Below, piece after piece: positions 10,786-21,670 of a stretch of 64,000 nt of DNA. The DNA is taken from positions 145,106,734 to 145,170,733 of the forward strand of contig CM057462.1 of the NCBI GenBank assembly GCA_030035585.1, given 5' to 3'. Numbering within the stretch: the stretch's first letter is position 1; each line of letters starts with the position of its first letter. Under the pieces are notes generated by a model that was not told the origin of the DNA, did no database searches, and worked only from the letters and a program-made list of their open reading frames with translations. Origin of the DNA: Dugong dugon (lineage: Eukaryota > Chordata > Mammalia > Sirenia > Dugongidae). A program made the translations under genes and the position numbers.

Positions 10786-10984
10786 CAACAATAACCAAAA
10801 CAAAACAAACCCACTGCTATCAAGTCGATTCTGACTCATAGACCCCCCCATAGGGTTTCCAAGGCATAAATCTTTAAGGAAGCAGACCGCTACATCTTTC
10901 TCCCATAGAGCTGCTGGTGGTTTTGAACTGCCAATCTTTTGGTTAACAGTCAAGCACTTTAACCACTCTGCCACCAGGGCTCCA
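10786..10984 (-). mobile_element. AfroSINE (long form with extra middle block), minus strand
   Basis: Besides the usual tail (ATCAAGTCGATTCTGACTC) and head (GCCACCAGGGCTCC), it holds a middle block at about 10865-10910 (AAATCTTTAAGGAAGCAGAC, then CATCTTTCTCCCATAG) that the four other copies in the window lack. It also has lost the TATAGGACAGAGTAGAACTG part. Different subfamilies of AfroSINE are known to differ by internal blocks. Confidence 0.86.
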
Positions 10985-12362
10985 ATAATAGGATGATTAA
11001 ATTAATTAAGAAGAATGGTCAAAGGGCATGCATCAACATCAATGTATTTAAGAGAAGTTCCTGGAAGCTGCACATGATATCTAAGTTACATTCTATTGGC
11101 CAGAGTTTACACACATGTCCATCCTTAACTACAAGAGATACTGAGAACTATAACACTTTTCATATATATATAATATCATAAACAATATTAAAATTGGAAA
11201 ATATTCAAATTTATAAACAAGCTGTAAATATCATAATACAAATTAGTACAAATTAGTAAGTATGATGGAAATTTCCTATAAAAATATGAATAAAGGACAA
11301 AATGCGACAGAATAACGGTTCAGAAGGAAAAAAAAGACTGTGGAAGTTTAACATGCTAAAAATTGAAACAATTTAAATTAAAACACACATTTTCTTTTTT
11401 CCTTTCCTATATTCCAACAGGGGATGCTAGAAACACAACATCTCTCTAAGTGGTTCCAAGATACTGGAATAAGCCCCTAAGAAAGAGATAAATACAGGGA
11501 AATAGATTCTTATAAACACTAAAATGTACTGCATATTTACACAAATAATATGCTTCTTCTACCTTGTTTGCCAATTACTCCCTCCCCCATGAAGTATTTT
11601 CACAAGCACCACTATGCCAATTTTTTTTACATGTTACTGTAAAAAAAAAAAAAGTTAGCATAGAAAGCTGAAAAAATATCTCATGGGGGAAGGGAGCCTT
11701 TGGCAAACAAACGTAGAAGGTGCACATTATTTGCGTAAAAATATGGTAACTATGTTCCATTTCCAGAAGGAAACAAACACCCAATATTAATCACTCTGGT
11801 GTGTGACTTGGAATTTGAAGGACAACTAGCGCCATGAGTGGTAGGTATGACTCCCACAAGTCAGTTATGTGTGTGTATTTACATATATAAATATGTGTGT
11901 GTGTGTGTGTGTGCACATATTTAAGAAATTACATGAAATAATGTTAAACAGGCAGGGATTACTTTAGTCAAGGCTATTGCAATAGGGGAGAGAGAGTTCA
12001 GAAAGAACTAAATCTGGCTCAGCTCCATGAAAAGAAATGGTGGCAGAGTTCTTATGGGCTAGGGTGGGCTATTGGAAAAGTATTGGAGGATGTTGGTGGA
12101 AGTGGTGAACTATGCATGGGTGATTTACTAAACTTGCAATTTAGGAACATTGGTTGAGAATGCTTTCTTTGGCTGTAGTTAGGCCACCTGGATTATGTAA
12201 GGGCCAGAAAGAGTTAGAGGAAATGTAGAGATAACTCCCTATTTAGATGCCTGGATAATATCAGGGCTGGGGAGAGAGAGGGAGGTAAAGGAGATAAGAC
12301 AGAAAGAAACCTGTCTAAAGGTAGTCAAGCTGAGGGGAACATTTAGGCTGTCTTGGTCAAGA
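10985..12362. other. Unassigned AT-rich sequence with a short (TG)n
   Basis: No gene or clear repeat family. A TG/CA dinucleotide microsatellite lies at about 11867-11914. A poly(A) run lies at about 11641-11653. Confidence 0.5.
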
Positions 12363-12668
12363 TGATAGATAGATAGATAATGATAGATAGATAGATTTAC
12401 AGGCAGGTGGATAGGTAGGTAGGTAGATAGAAAGGTAGGTAGGCGGGTGGGTGGGTGGATGGATGGATGGATGGATGGATGGACAGATGGACGGATAGCA
12501 GATAGATGGACAGACAGATAGATAATAGATAAGTAGATAGGTAGCTATGTAGGTAGAAAGATAGACAGGTAGATAGGTTGGTGGGGAGGGAGGAAGAGAG
12601 AGAGAGATAGATGATAGATTAGATAGACAGATATTTAGGTAGACAGGTAGATAGACACGTAGACAGAT
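12363..12668. repeat. Compound tetranucleotide microsatellite (GATA/GGTA/GGAT family)
   Basis: About 300 bp of tandem and interrupted four-base units: GATA blocks, GGTA blocks, a GGAT block near 12455-12482, then GACA/GATA mixtures. The 115-codon open frame on the minus strand here is only the repeat read in one frame and is not a gene. Confidence 0.95.
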
Positions 12669-13590
12669 ATGAAGGCTGCCTAATTTAGCACCTGAGATTT
12701 TCAAAATTTAAGCCAGATTTTCAAAGGGATTCCTAAATTTACAGAATAAAGGGAAATCTCCCCAACACAACAATCTTCATTTCTCTAAGACTTTCTATTA
12801 GTGTAGTAAGAATCCTTAGATTATTTGTGATGATTACAATAGATTGTAGAAAAAAATATTCTTTTTGGCAACCATATCTTTGATCAAGGCAGTTTTGTTT
12901 CCAAATTTTGTCATGGTAATGAGAAACCTAAATAATCTCATCACTGTTTACTATATGTAAAGACAGGTAGAATGGTGGGGGAGGAAAAGTGAAGTTAATA
13001 AAAAAAAAACAGTGAATTATTCCATGAGGCAGTTAACAGAAGGACAACATTTGAAACCACCAGTATAACAGACATGAAGACAAAAAGGCAATTATCATAA
13101 CCATGATTTTTGTATTCAGAATGTTAAAAAATGCCAGTAGTGAATTTGCCATGAGAAATGATAGAGGCAACTACCACTACAAAGGGCAACTACTTATCAC
13201 ATGAGATAAGAGAATACTACCTTCTCTCTGTAAAGAAATATAGTTACTGTTTTGAAAGTTACATGAAACTCAGCCTTTATTCAACAAGTTAATGTTTTTC
13301 GCACCCAAAAAATAAATTTTTTTTTTTTACTTTTCATAATATTTCAGATATATTTTCTGCCGTGTACACAATACATTATTATGGTTTGCTAGATATTTTA
13401 TAACTTCTCTTTATTTCACCAGCTTCAACACATTCCATGTCAAACTCTACTTTCCAATCATGTTGAACAGTTGTTCCCAATGTGGCATTAGTTCTCTGGC
13501 TCTGAGCCTTTGTGCTGCTCTTCATTCTGCAAACATTTTTCTCCAGTTTTCTACACACCACCATTCAGAAATGCATGAGTAAGCAGGCTG
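12669..13590. other. Unassigned sequence
   Basis: AT-rich, no repeat family recognised. A 61-codon minus-strand frame at 13379-13564 has a balanced, protein-like composition. It resembles no family I know and may be chance or a scrap of a processed pseudogene. Confidence 0.4.
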
Positions 13591-15003
13591 AGTGGAAGTT
13601 GTTGTTAGGTGCCATTGAGTCAGTTCCAACTCATAGCGACCCTATGTACAACAGAACGAAACACTGCCGGCTCCTGGACCATCCCCACAATTGTTTCAGT
13701 GTTTGAGCCCATTGTTGCAGCCACGGTGTCAATTTATCTCATTGAGGTCCTTCTTCTTTTTCTCTGACCCTCTACTTTACCAAGCATGATGTTCTTCTCC
13801 AGGGACTGGTCCCTCTTGAAAACATGTCCAAAGTACATGAGATGAAATCTCACCATCTTTGCTTGCAAGTAGCATTCTGGGTGTACTTCTTCCAAGACAG
13901 ATTTGTTTGTTCTTCTGGTAGTCCATGGTATATTCGATATTCTTCACCAATGCCATAATTCAAAGGCATCGATTCTTCTCCAGCCTTCCTTACTTATTGT
14001 CCAGCTTTTGAATGCATATGAGGTGATTGAAAATACCATGGCTTGCGTCAGGTGCATCTTAGTCCTCAAAGTGACACCTTTGCTCTTAACACTTTAAAGA
14101 CGTCTTTTGCAGCTGATTTGCCCAATGCAATATGTTGTTTAATTTCTTGACAGCTGCTTCCATGGGAGTTGATTGTAGAACCAAGTAAAATGAAACCCTT
14201 GACAACTTCAATATTTTCTCTGTTTATCATGATGTTGCTTATTGGTCCAGTTGTGAGGATTTTTTTCTTTATGTTGAGGTATAACCTATACTGAAGGCTG
14301 TGGCCTTTGATCTTCGTCAGTCAAGTCCTTCAAGTCCTCTTCACTTTCAGCAAGCAAGTTTGTGTCATCTGAATATCACAGGTTGTTAATGACTCTTCCT
14401 CCAGTCCTGATGCTGCATTCTTCTTCATATAGTCCAGCTTCTCAGATTATTTGCTCAGCATATTGATTGCATAGTGAAGGGATACAACCCTGAGGCCCAC
14501 CTTTCCTGACTTTAAACCACGAAATATCCCTTTGTTCTGTTCGAATGACTGCCTTTTGGTCTATGTACAGGTTCTTCATGAGCACAATTAAGTGTTCTGG
14601 GATTCCCATTTTTTGCAATATTAACCTTAATTTGCTTTGATCCACATAGTCAAATGTATTTCCATAATCAATAAAACAAAGGTAAACATCTTTCTGGTAT
14701 TCTCTGCTTTCAGCCATCACCCGTCTAACATCAGCAATCTTATCCCTGGTTCCATGTCCTCTTCTGAATCTGGCTTGAACTTCTGGCAGTTTCCTGTTGA
14801 TGTAATACTGCACTCGCTTTTGAAATTTCAGGATAATTTTACTTGTTAGTAATATTAATAATATTGTTTGATAATTTTCACATTTCATTGGATCACCTAT
14901 CTTTGGAATGGACACAAATATAGATCTCTTCCAGTTCATTGGCCAGGCAGCTGTTTTCAAATTTCTTGACAAAATGAGTGAGCATCTCCAGCTCTGCACT
15001 GGT
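13591..15003 (-). mobile_element. RTE (BovB-like) LINE, 3' half, minus strand
   Basis: The 3' tail is at 13591 (reverse complement CACCTAACAACAAC). The 3' region runs to about 14310 and part of the reverse transcriptase frame follows to about 14990. The adjoining 15009-15520 is the preceding part of the same element type in the opposite orientation. That is the layout of one insertion with a 5' inversion. Confidence 0.82.
14310..14990 (-). pseudogene. RTE reverse transcriptase fragment
   Basis: The minus-strand frame ending at 14442 shows non-LTR reverse transcriptase features: WKRSIFVSIPKIGD, then a CENYQTILL stretch, then an FIDYGNTFDYVDQSKL block (RT motif A region), then MGIPEHLIVLMKNLY and a GGPQGCIPS motif. 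Below 14442 the frame breaks. A degenerate active-site (Y/F-x-D-D) region would lie near 14360. The first 80 or so residues of that open frame run into unrelated sequence across the inversion junction and are not RTE protein. Non-functional. Confidence 0.78.
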
Positions 15004-15008
15004 TCATT

Positions 15009-15520
15009 GAACGTAGAGTAGCTAAAGAGAATGGAAGAAATTATGAAGTAAAAGAGCTGAACAAAAGATATGAAGGGTGGGTTAAGAAGACAAAGTAAAG
15101 TATTATAGTGAAATGTGCTAAGATCTGGAGTTATAAAACCAAAGAGAAGAACATGCTCAGCATTTCTCAAGATGAAGAAACTGAATAACAAATTTAAGCC
15201 TAGAGTTGCAACACTGAAGAATTCTACAGGCAAAGAAGTGACTAATGTAGGAAGCATCTAAAGAAAACGAAAGGAATACACAAAGTCACTGTACCAAAAA
15301 GAATTGGTCAAGGTTCAACCATTTCAAGAGGTAATATATGGTCAAGAACCAATGGTACTGAAGGAAGAAGTCCAAACTGCACTGAAGGCACTGGCGAAAA
15401 ACAAGGCTCCAGAAAATAATGGAACATCAACTGAGATCTTCAAGAAATGAATGGAATACTGGAAGCGCTCACTTGTCTATGCCAAGACATTTGAAAGACA
15501 GCTTCTTGAAATTGGGGTGG
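15009..15520 (+). mobile_element. RTE (BovB-like) LINE, inverted upstream segment
   Basis: Reads on plus as the endonuclease-to-RT linker of an RTE element (GTAAAAGAGCTGAACAAAAG, GAAGAAGTCCAAACTGCACT, CACTTGTCTATGCCAAGACA). Its last 40 or so bases correspond to the same part of the element that begins the minus-strand half at about 14950-14980. Many stops are present. Confidence 0.72.
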
Positions 15521-15781
15521 GGGGTTCAACTTAGAGATTGCCCTTAGGGGCTCGAATTGGGGGTGGGCTGCACAACTTAAGAATTTCCCCGAGCACTCAT
15601 TATCTTCCCTACTCCCCTGGAGTGCCTATAGGTGTATAATAGGTGCTCTGTGAATATTTGAGAAAGATTGTATGAATTTTGTCATCTAATTTGTACTCAT
15701 TTTCTGATTTGTACAGTAAATTTGTATATGACCCATGTTCTTATTCTGTAAATACTGTGATCCCAGAGCTGACTTACTTGG
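15521..15781. other. Unassigned sequence
   Basis: No feature recognised, apart from a possible decayed L2-type tail near 15630-15660. Confidence 0.4.
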
Positions 15782-15848
15782 TTCTATTAGTTTCCTAAGT
15801 CTGTTGTAACAACGGACTAACAAGTGGGTAGCATAAAACAACAAATTT
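15782..15848 (-). mobile_element. MLT1A-like LTR, first piece (continues at 33829)
   Basis: TTCTATTAGTTTCCTAAGTC and CTAACAAGTGGGTAGCATAA are the reversed end of an MLT1A-class LTR. It is split at TAAAACAACAAATTT (15834-15848), which recurs as TAAAACAACAAAATTT at 33829-33844 on the far side of an 18-kb stack of L1 insertions. It is the outermost layer of the nest. Confidence 0.78.
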
Positions 15849-15917
15849 TTTTTTTTTTTAATTTTACTTAGGATGAAGGTTTACAGAGCAAACTACTTCC
15901 CCATTAAACAATTAATA
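15849..15917 (-). mobile_element. L1 3' fragment, level 2 of the nest, left piece (continues at 33449)
   Basis: Begins with a T run (reversed poly(A) tail) and then GATGAAGGTTTACAGAGC, the reversed L1 3' UTR end seen in all other L1s here. It is split at AAACAATTAATA (15906-15917), which is repeated at 33437-33448. Confidence 0.8.
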
Positions 15918-16503
15918 ATGAACAGGAACTTCACCAAAGAAGACATTCAAACAGCTAACAAAAACATGAAGATACGCTCACAATCATTAGCCATTTGAGA
16001 AATGCAAATCAAAACTACAATGAGATACCATCTTACCCCAACAAGGCTAGCATTAATCCAACAAACACAAAATAATAAATGCTGGAGAGGTTTTGGAGAG
16101 ACTGGAACACTTATACACTGTTGGTGGGAATGTAAAATGATACAACCACTTTGGAAATCGATTTGTCACTTCCTTAAAAAGCTAGAAATAGAAGTACCAT
16201 AGGATCCAGCAATCCCGCTCCTTGGAATATATCCTAGAGAAATAAGAGCCATCACACAAATATATATATCAAACCCATGTTCATTGCAGCACTGTTCACA
16301 ATAGCAAAAAGATGGAAACAACCTAGGTGCCCATCAATGGATGAAAGGACAAATTACGGTATATTTATACAATGGAATACTACACAATGATAAAAAACAA
16401 AGATGAATCCAAGAAACTTCTTGTAACATGGAGGAATCGGGAAGGCATTATGCTGAGTAAATTTAGTCACAAAAGGACAAATATTTATATGACCACTATC
16501 ATA
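15918..16503 (+). pseudogene. L1 ORF2 C-terminal fragment
   Basis: Encodes the L1 ORF2p C-terminal region with the cysteine-rich segment recognisable ([18 protein letters not shown], one Cys of the CX3CX7HX4C pattern replaced by Phe), then the GIYPREIRAIT-like and TMEYYT-like parts. A stop breaks it after the start region and after EVP near 16201. It is a dead 5'-truncated copy. The homologous stop of ORF2 lies at about 16492-16503. Confidence 0.82.
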
Positions 16504-16544
16504 AGAACTCAAGAAAAGATTTAAACACAGAAGAAAATATTTTT
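15918..16544 (+). mobile_element. L1 3' fragment, level 3 of the nest, left piece (continues at 32467)
   Basis: A 5'-truncated plus-strand L1 that starts inside the ORF2 C-terminus. It is split at GAAGAAAATATTTTT (16530-16544), which recurs at 32467-32481 after the full-length minus-strand L1 insertion. The remaining 3' UTR and poly(A) are at 32467-33436. Confidence 0.88.
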
Positions 16545-17002
16545 TTTTTATATATATATATATTTTATTGTACTTCAGGTGAAAGCTTACAGAGCAAATA
16601 GTTTCTCATGAAATAGTAGTACACATGTTGTTTTTTGACATTGGTTAACAACCCCACAACGTATTAAGCCTCTAAATTCTCAACCTTTTTTTTTGATGAA
16701 AATTACAGATGGCCAAAGATACACCGTTTCAAAAATTTCTACATTCACAGTTCAGTGACATTGACTACGCTCTTCCAACTGTGCTGTTATTCTCACTTAA
16801 GATGAAGGCTTACAGAACAAAATAGTTTCTCATTTAACAGTTACTACACATGTTGCCCTATGACAATGGTTAACAATCTCACAGCACATCAAGAATATCC
16901 TTACTCCACCTTGTGTTCCCTATCACCAGGGGGCTTCCTTGTCCCCTTCTGTCTTCTGGACCTTGTCAGTGGACTATTGTACCTCTTTAGTCTCATTTGT
17001 TT

Positions 17003-17033
<31 letters not shown>

Positions 17034-18054
17034 TTTTATTTAAACACCATTTCAAAACTTTTTACTTACACATTTAAGTGATATTGACTATGCTCTTCCA
17101 ATTGTGCTGCCATTCTCGCCCAAGATGAAGGCTTACAGGACAAAACAGCCTCCCATTTAATAGTTACTACAAATGTTGCCCTATAGCAGTGGTCAACAAT
17201 CTCACAATACATCGACAGTGTCCTTATTCAATTTGTGTTCCTTATCATCAGTTTCCTACTCTCCCTCTGCCTTCTGGCCCTTGTCACCGGACTCCTGTAC
17301 ATCGTTAGTCCCATTTAGTTTTACTGGGGTGTCCATTCCCAGGCTTAACATCGAACCTTGAAGGTAACTTCCCCTCTGAGCTGAAAGGGTGTCTGGGGGC
17401 CACACTCTCGAGGTTTCTCTAGTATTCTTTAGGCCAGTATATCTGGTCTTCTTTTTTTTTTTTTTTTTTGGGAGTTAAAATTATGCTCTACATCCTACTC
17501 CAGCTCTGCCCAGAACCCTCTGTTGTGATCCTGGTCAGAGGAGTCATTGGTGGTAGCCGGGCACCATCCAGCTGTACTGGGCTCAGTCCCGTGGAGGCCT
17601 TGGTAGCTGTGGACCATTAGTCCTTCGGACTAATCTTTTCCTTGTATCCTGTTCTCTTCGTTCTCCCTTGTTCCCAAAGGGATGAGATCAGTGGAGTATC
17701 TTAGATGGCCGCTCATAGGCTTTTAAGACCCCAGACACTACTCACCAAGGTAGAATGTAGAGCATTATCTTTATAAGTAGTGTCATGCCAATTGAGCTAG
17801 ATGTTCCCCGAGATCATGGTCCCCAGAGCCCTCCATCTAATAACTCAGTCCCTTGGGGGGTTTGGATGTGTCTATAGGGCCTCCATGACCTTTCCTTGTG
17901 CAGGTTGTGTTAGTTTCCCCTGTACTGTGTACTATCTCACCTCTCACCCAAGTTACCACTTATCTATTACCTATTTAGTATTTCCCCCCCCCCTCCCATC
18001 CCTGGTAACCAACAAGGATTGTTACATTTTGCATGTGAATTTTTTCATGGGTTT
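16545..18054 (-). other. 3' UTR of the outer L1
   Basis: About 1.5 kb between the ORF2 stop and the poly(A). It includes an ATTT pentamer-like repeat at about 17000-17040, a T-rich run (reversed A-rich run) at 17452-17470 and a C-run at 17985-17994. Compared with the inner L1, 17821-18030 carries about a dozen differences while the rest carries few. Confidence 0.85.
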
Positions 18055-21000
18055 TTACAATAGAGGTCTCATACAATATTTGTCCTTTTGTGATTGACTT
18101 ATTTCACTCAGCATGATGTCCTCCAGTTTCATCCATGTTATGAGATGGTTCACCGATTCATTGTTCTTTCTCGTTGCATAGTACTCCATTGTGTGTATGT
18201 ACCATAGTTTGTGTATCCATTCGTCTGTTGATGGACATCGAGGTTGTTTCCATCGTTTTGCTATTGTGAATAATGCTGCCATGAACATAGGTGTGCATAT
18301 GTCTATTCGAGTGATGACTCTTATTTCTCTAGGATATATTACTAGGAGTGGGATTGCTGGATCGAATGGTACGTCTATTTCTAGCTTTCTGAGGAAACGC
18401 CATATCATTTTCCAAAATGGCTGTATCATTTTGCATTCCCACCAGCAGTGTATAAGAGTTCCCGTCTCCCCGCAGCCCCTCCAACATTTGTTATTTCCAG
18501 TGTTTTTGATTCGTGCCAGTAATGCCGGGGTGAGATGGTATCTCATTGTGGTTTTAATTTGCATTTCTCTAATGGCTAGTGATCGCGAGCATTTCCTCAT
18601 GTGTCTGTTGGCCATTTGAATGTCTTCCTTGGTGAAGTGTCTGTTCATTTCCTTTGCCCATTTTTTGATAGGATTGGTTGTCTTTTTGTTGTAGAGGTGT
18701 TGGATTTTCTTGTAGATTATGGAGATTAGACCTTTGTCTGACTTGTACTGTCCAAAAATTTTTTCCCAGTCTGTAGGTTCTCTTTTAACTCTTTTGGTGA
18801 AATCTTTTGAAGAGCATAGATGTTTGATTTTTAGAAGATCCCAATTATCTAGTTTATCTGTTGGGTTTTTTGTGTTGATGTTTATGGTTTGTATCCTGTT
18901 AATGCCATGTATTAAGGCCTGAAGTGTTGGTCCTATTTTTTCTTCTATGAATTTTATAGTTTGAGGCTTTATATTCAGGTCTTTGATCCATTTTGAAGTA
19001 GTTTTTGTATATGGTGTGAGGTATGGGTCCTGTTTCATTTTTCTACAAATGGATATCCAGTTTTGCCAGCACCATTTGTTAAAAAGACTGTCTTTTCCCC
19101 ATTTGATGTATTTTGGGCCCTTGTCAAAAATCAGGTGACCGTAGGTGGATGGATTTACATCTGAGTTCTCAATTCTGTTCCATTGGTCAATGTCTCTGTT
19201 GTTGTACCAGTACCAGGCTGTTTTGAGTACTGTAGCTGTATAGTAGGTTCTCAAGTCAGGTAGTGTGAGTCCTCCAACTTTATTCTTCTTCTTCAGTAGT
19301 GCTTTACTTATTCGGGGTTTCTTCCCTTTCCATATAAAGTTAATGATTAGTTTTTCCATCTCTTTGAAGAATGTTGTTGGTATTTGTATCGGAATTGCAT
19401 TGTATTTGTAGATTGCTTTAGGTAGAATTGCCATTTTCACAATGTTGAGTCTGCCTATCCATGAGCATGGTATGTTTTTCCATTTATGTAGATCCCTTTG
19501 GGTTTCATGCAGCAGTGTTTTGTAGTTTTCTTTGTATAGGTCTTTTATATTCCTGGTCAGATTTATTCCTAAGTATTTTATCGTTTTAGCGGCTATTGAA
19601 AATGGTATTGATTTCCTGATCTCCTTTTCATCGTTCTCTTTACCGGTGTATAGGAATCCAACTGATTTTTGAATGTTTATCTTGTATCCTGCTACTCTGC
19701 TGAATCTTTCTATTACTTCCAGTAAATTTCTCGTGGAGTCTTTAGGGTTTTCTATGTATAGTATCATATCATCTGCAAACAGGGAGAGTTTAACTTCTTC
19801 ATTACCAATTTGGATGCCCTTTATTTCTTTCTCTTGCCTTACTGCTCTAGCTAGAACTTCCAGCACAATGTTAAATAGGAGTGGTGATAAAGGGCATCCT
19901 TGTCTTGTTCCTGTTTTCAGGGGGAATGTTTTCAGCCTTTCTCCATTAAGAATGATGTTGGCTGTTGGTTTTGCATAGATGCCCTTTATGATGTTGAGAA
20001 ATTTCCCTTCTATACCTATTTTATTGAGAGCTTTTATCAGGAATGGGTGTTGGACTTTGTCAAATGCCTTTTCTGCATCAATTGAGATAATCATGTGATT
20101 TTTTTCTTTCCTTTTATTTATGTGGTGGATTACGTTGATGGATTTTCTAATGTTAAACCATCCTTGCATACCTGGTATGAATCCTACTTGGTCGTGGTGT
20201 ATTATTTTTTTGATATGATACTGAATTCTATTGGCTAGAATTTTGTTCAGAATTTTTGCATCTATATTCATGAGAGATATTGGTCTGTAATTTTCTTTTT
20301 TTGTGATGTCTTTGCCTGGTTTTGGTATCAGCGTTATGCTGGCTTCATAGAATGAATTTGGAAGTGTTGCTTCCTCTTCTATGCTCTGAAATAACTTGAG
20401 TAGAACTGTACGAGCTCTTCTGTAAATGTTTTGTAGAATTCTCCAGTGAAGCCATCTGGGCCAGGGCTTTTTTTGCTTGGGAGTTTTTTTATTACCTTTT
20501 CAATCTCTTCTCTTGTTATGGGTCTGTTCAGATTTTCAATATCACTTTGTTGTAGTTTGGGTAGGCCGTATGTTTCTAGAAATTTATCCATTTCCTCTAG
20601 GTTTTCAAATTTGTTGGAATATAGTTTTTCATAATATTCTGTTATAATCCTTTTTATTTCGGTTGGGTCTGTTGTAATGTCCCCCATTTCATTTCTTATT
20701 TGGGTTATTTGTGCCCTCTGCTGTTTTTCTTTTGTCAGTCTGGCCAGTGGTTTGTCGATTCTGTTGATTCTTTCAAAGAACCAACTTTTGGTTTTGTTGA
20801 TTCTTTCTATTGTTTTTCTGTTCTCTATTTCATTTATTTCTGCTCTGATCTTTACTATTTCCTTTCTTCCGGTGGTTGTACGCTTTTTTTGTTGTTCTCT
20901 TTCTATTTGTTTGAGTTCTGTAGTTAATGTTTTGATTTTGTCCCTTTCTTCTTTTTTGATATGTGCATCTATTGCTATAAATTGTCCTCTGAGGACTGCC

Positions 21001-21670
21001 TTTGCTGTGTCCCAAAGGTTTTGGTATGATGTGTTTTCATTTTCATTTGATTCTAGGAATTTTTTAATTCCATCTCTGATTTCTTCTATTACCCATTGAT
21101 GTGTAAGCAGATTATTATTCAGTTTCCATGTGTTTGATTTTTTTTCCTTGCTCTTTCTAGTGTTAATTTCTACCTTGATGGCATTGTGGTCAGAGAAGAT
21201 ACTGTGAATTATCTCAGCATTTTGGATCTTGTTGAGGATTGCTCTGTGGCCTAAGATGTGGTCTATTCTGGAGAACGTTCCATGTGCATTGGAAAAGAAT
21301 GTGTACTTTGCAGTGGTTGGATGGATTGTTCTATATATGTCTGTGAGGTCCAGTTGGCTGATTGTGTCCTTTAGGTCTTCTGTATCTTTGCTGAGTTTCT
21401 TTTTAGTTGTTCTGTCCTTTACTGAGAGTGGTGTGTTGAAGTCTCCTACTATTATTGTGGAACTGTCAATTTCTCTTTTCAGTGCTGTTAGAGTTTTTTT
21501 TATGTATTTTGGAGCCCTGTCATTGGGTGCATAGATATTTATTATGGTTATGTCTTCATGATGGATCATCCCCTTAATCATTATATAGTGTCCTTCTTTG
21601 TCTTTTATGGTAGATTTTGTTTTAAAGTCTATTTTATCTGAGATTAGAATTGCCACTCCTGCTCTTTTTT
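18055..21670 (-). pseudogene. Outer L1 ORF2 (main part; N-terminus at 30225-30429)
   Basis: L1 ORF2p carries an AP-like endonuclease, a reverse transcriptase and a C-terminal cysteine motif. The 738-codon part (18055-20271) has [12 protein letters not shown], the active-site FADDMILY and the CX3CX7HX4C motif near its end. The part above 20379 holds the endonuclease middle and end ([17 protein letters not shown]) and the linker. The frame changes at about 20408: the sequence reads GTACAG where older copies read GTACCAG, a one-base deletion. The N-terminal 70 or so codons are separated by the inner L1, so the gene is doubly broken. Confidence 0.92.

Larger units (their letters stand above)
16545..21670 (-). 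mobile_element. Outer full-length L1 (level 4), 3' part; continues at 30212
   Basis: Young minus-strand L1. This piece holds the 3' UTR (16545-18054) and most of ORF2. At its left the reversed poly(A) follows the duplication GAAGAAAATATTTTT. It is interrupted at CCTGCTCTTTTTT (21658-21670) by the inner L1, and the duplication recurs at 30212-30224. The whole element, without the inner L1, is about 7.4 kb. The copy is near-identical to the inner L1 (offset of 5155 bases through ORF2). Confidence 0.95.

Noticed and set aside
12357-12704. A 115-codon minus-strand frame rich in Pro, Ser, Tyr and Ile
   Set aside because: It is only the tetranucleotide microsatellite read in one frame.
13379-13564. 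A 61-codon minus-strand frame next to the RTE element, considered as a processed pseudogene
   Set aside because: Too short, with no recognised family and no supporting context.
14442-15257. The full 271-codon minus-strand frame taken as one protein
   Set aside because: Only the later part is reverse transcriptase; the first 80 or so residues cross the inversion junction into sequence of the opposite orientation.
20379-20410. Programmed frameshifting at the ORF2 break shared by both young L1s
   Set aside because: No slippery heptamer or pseudoknot-like structure is apparent, and older copies have the extra base in frame.
18191-21534. Plus-strand frames of 60-142 codons across the young L1s, repeated at +5155
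   Set aside because: They are shadows of ORF2 on the opposite strand. They were useful only to confirm that the two copies are identical over long tracts.
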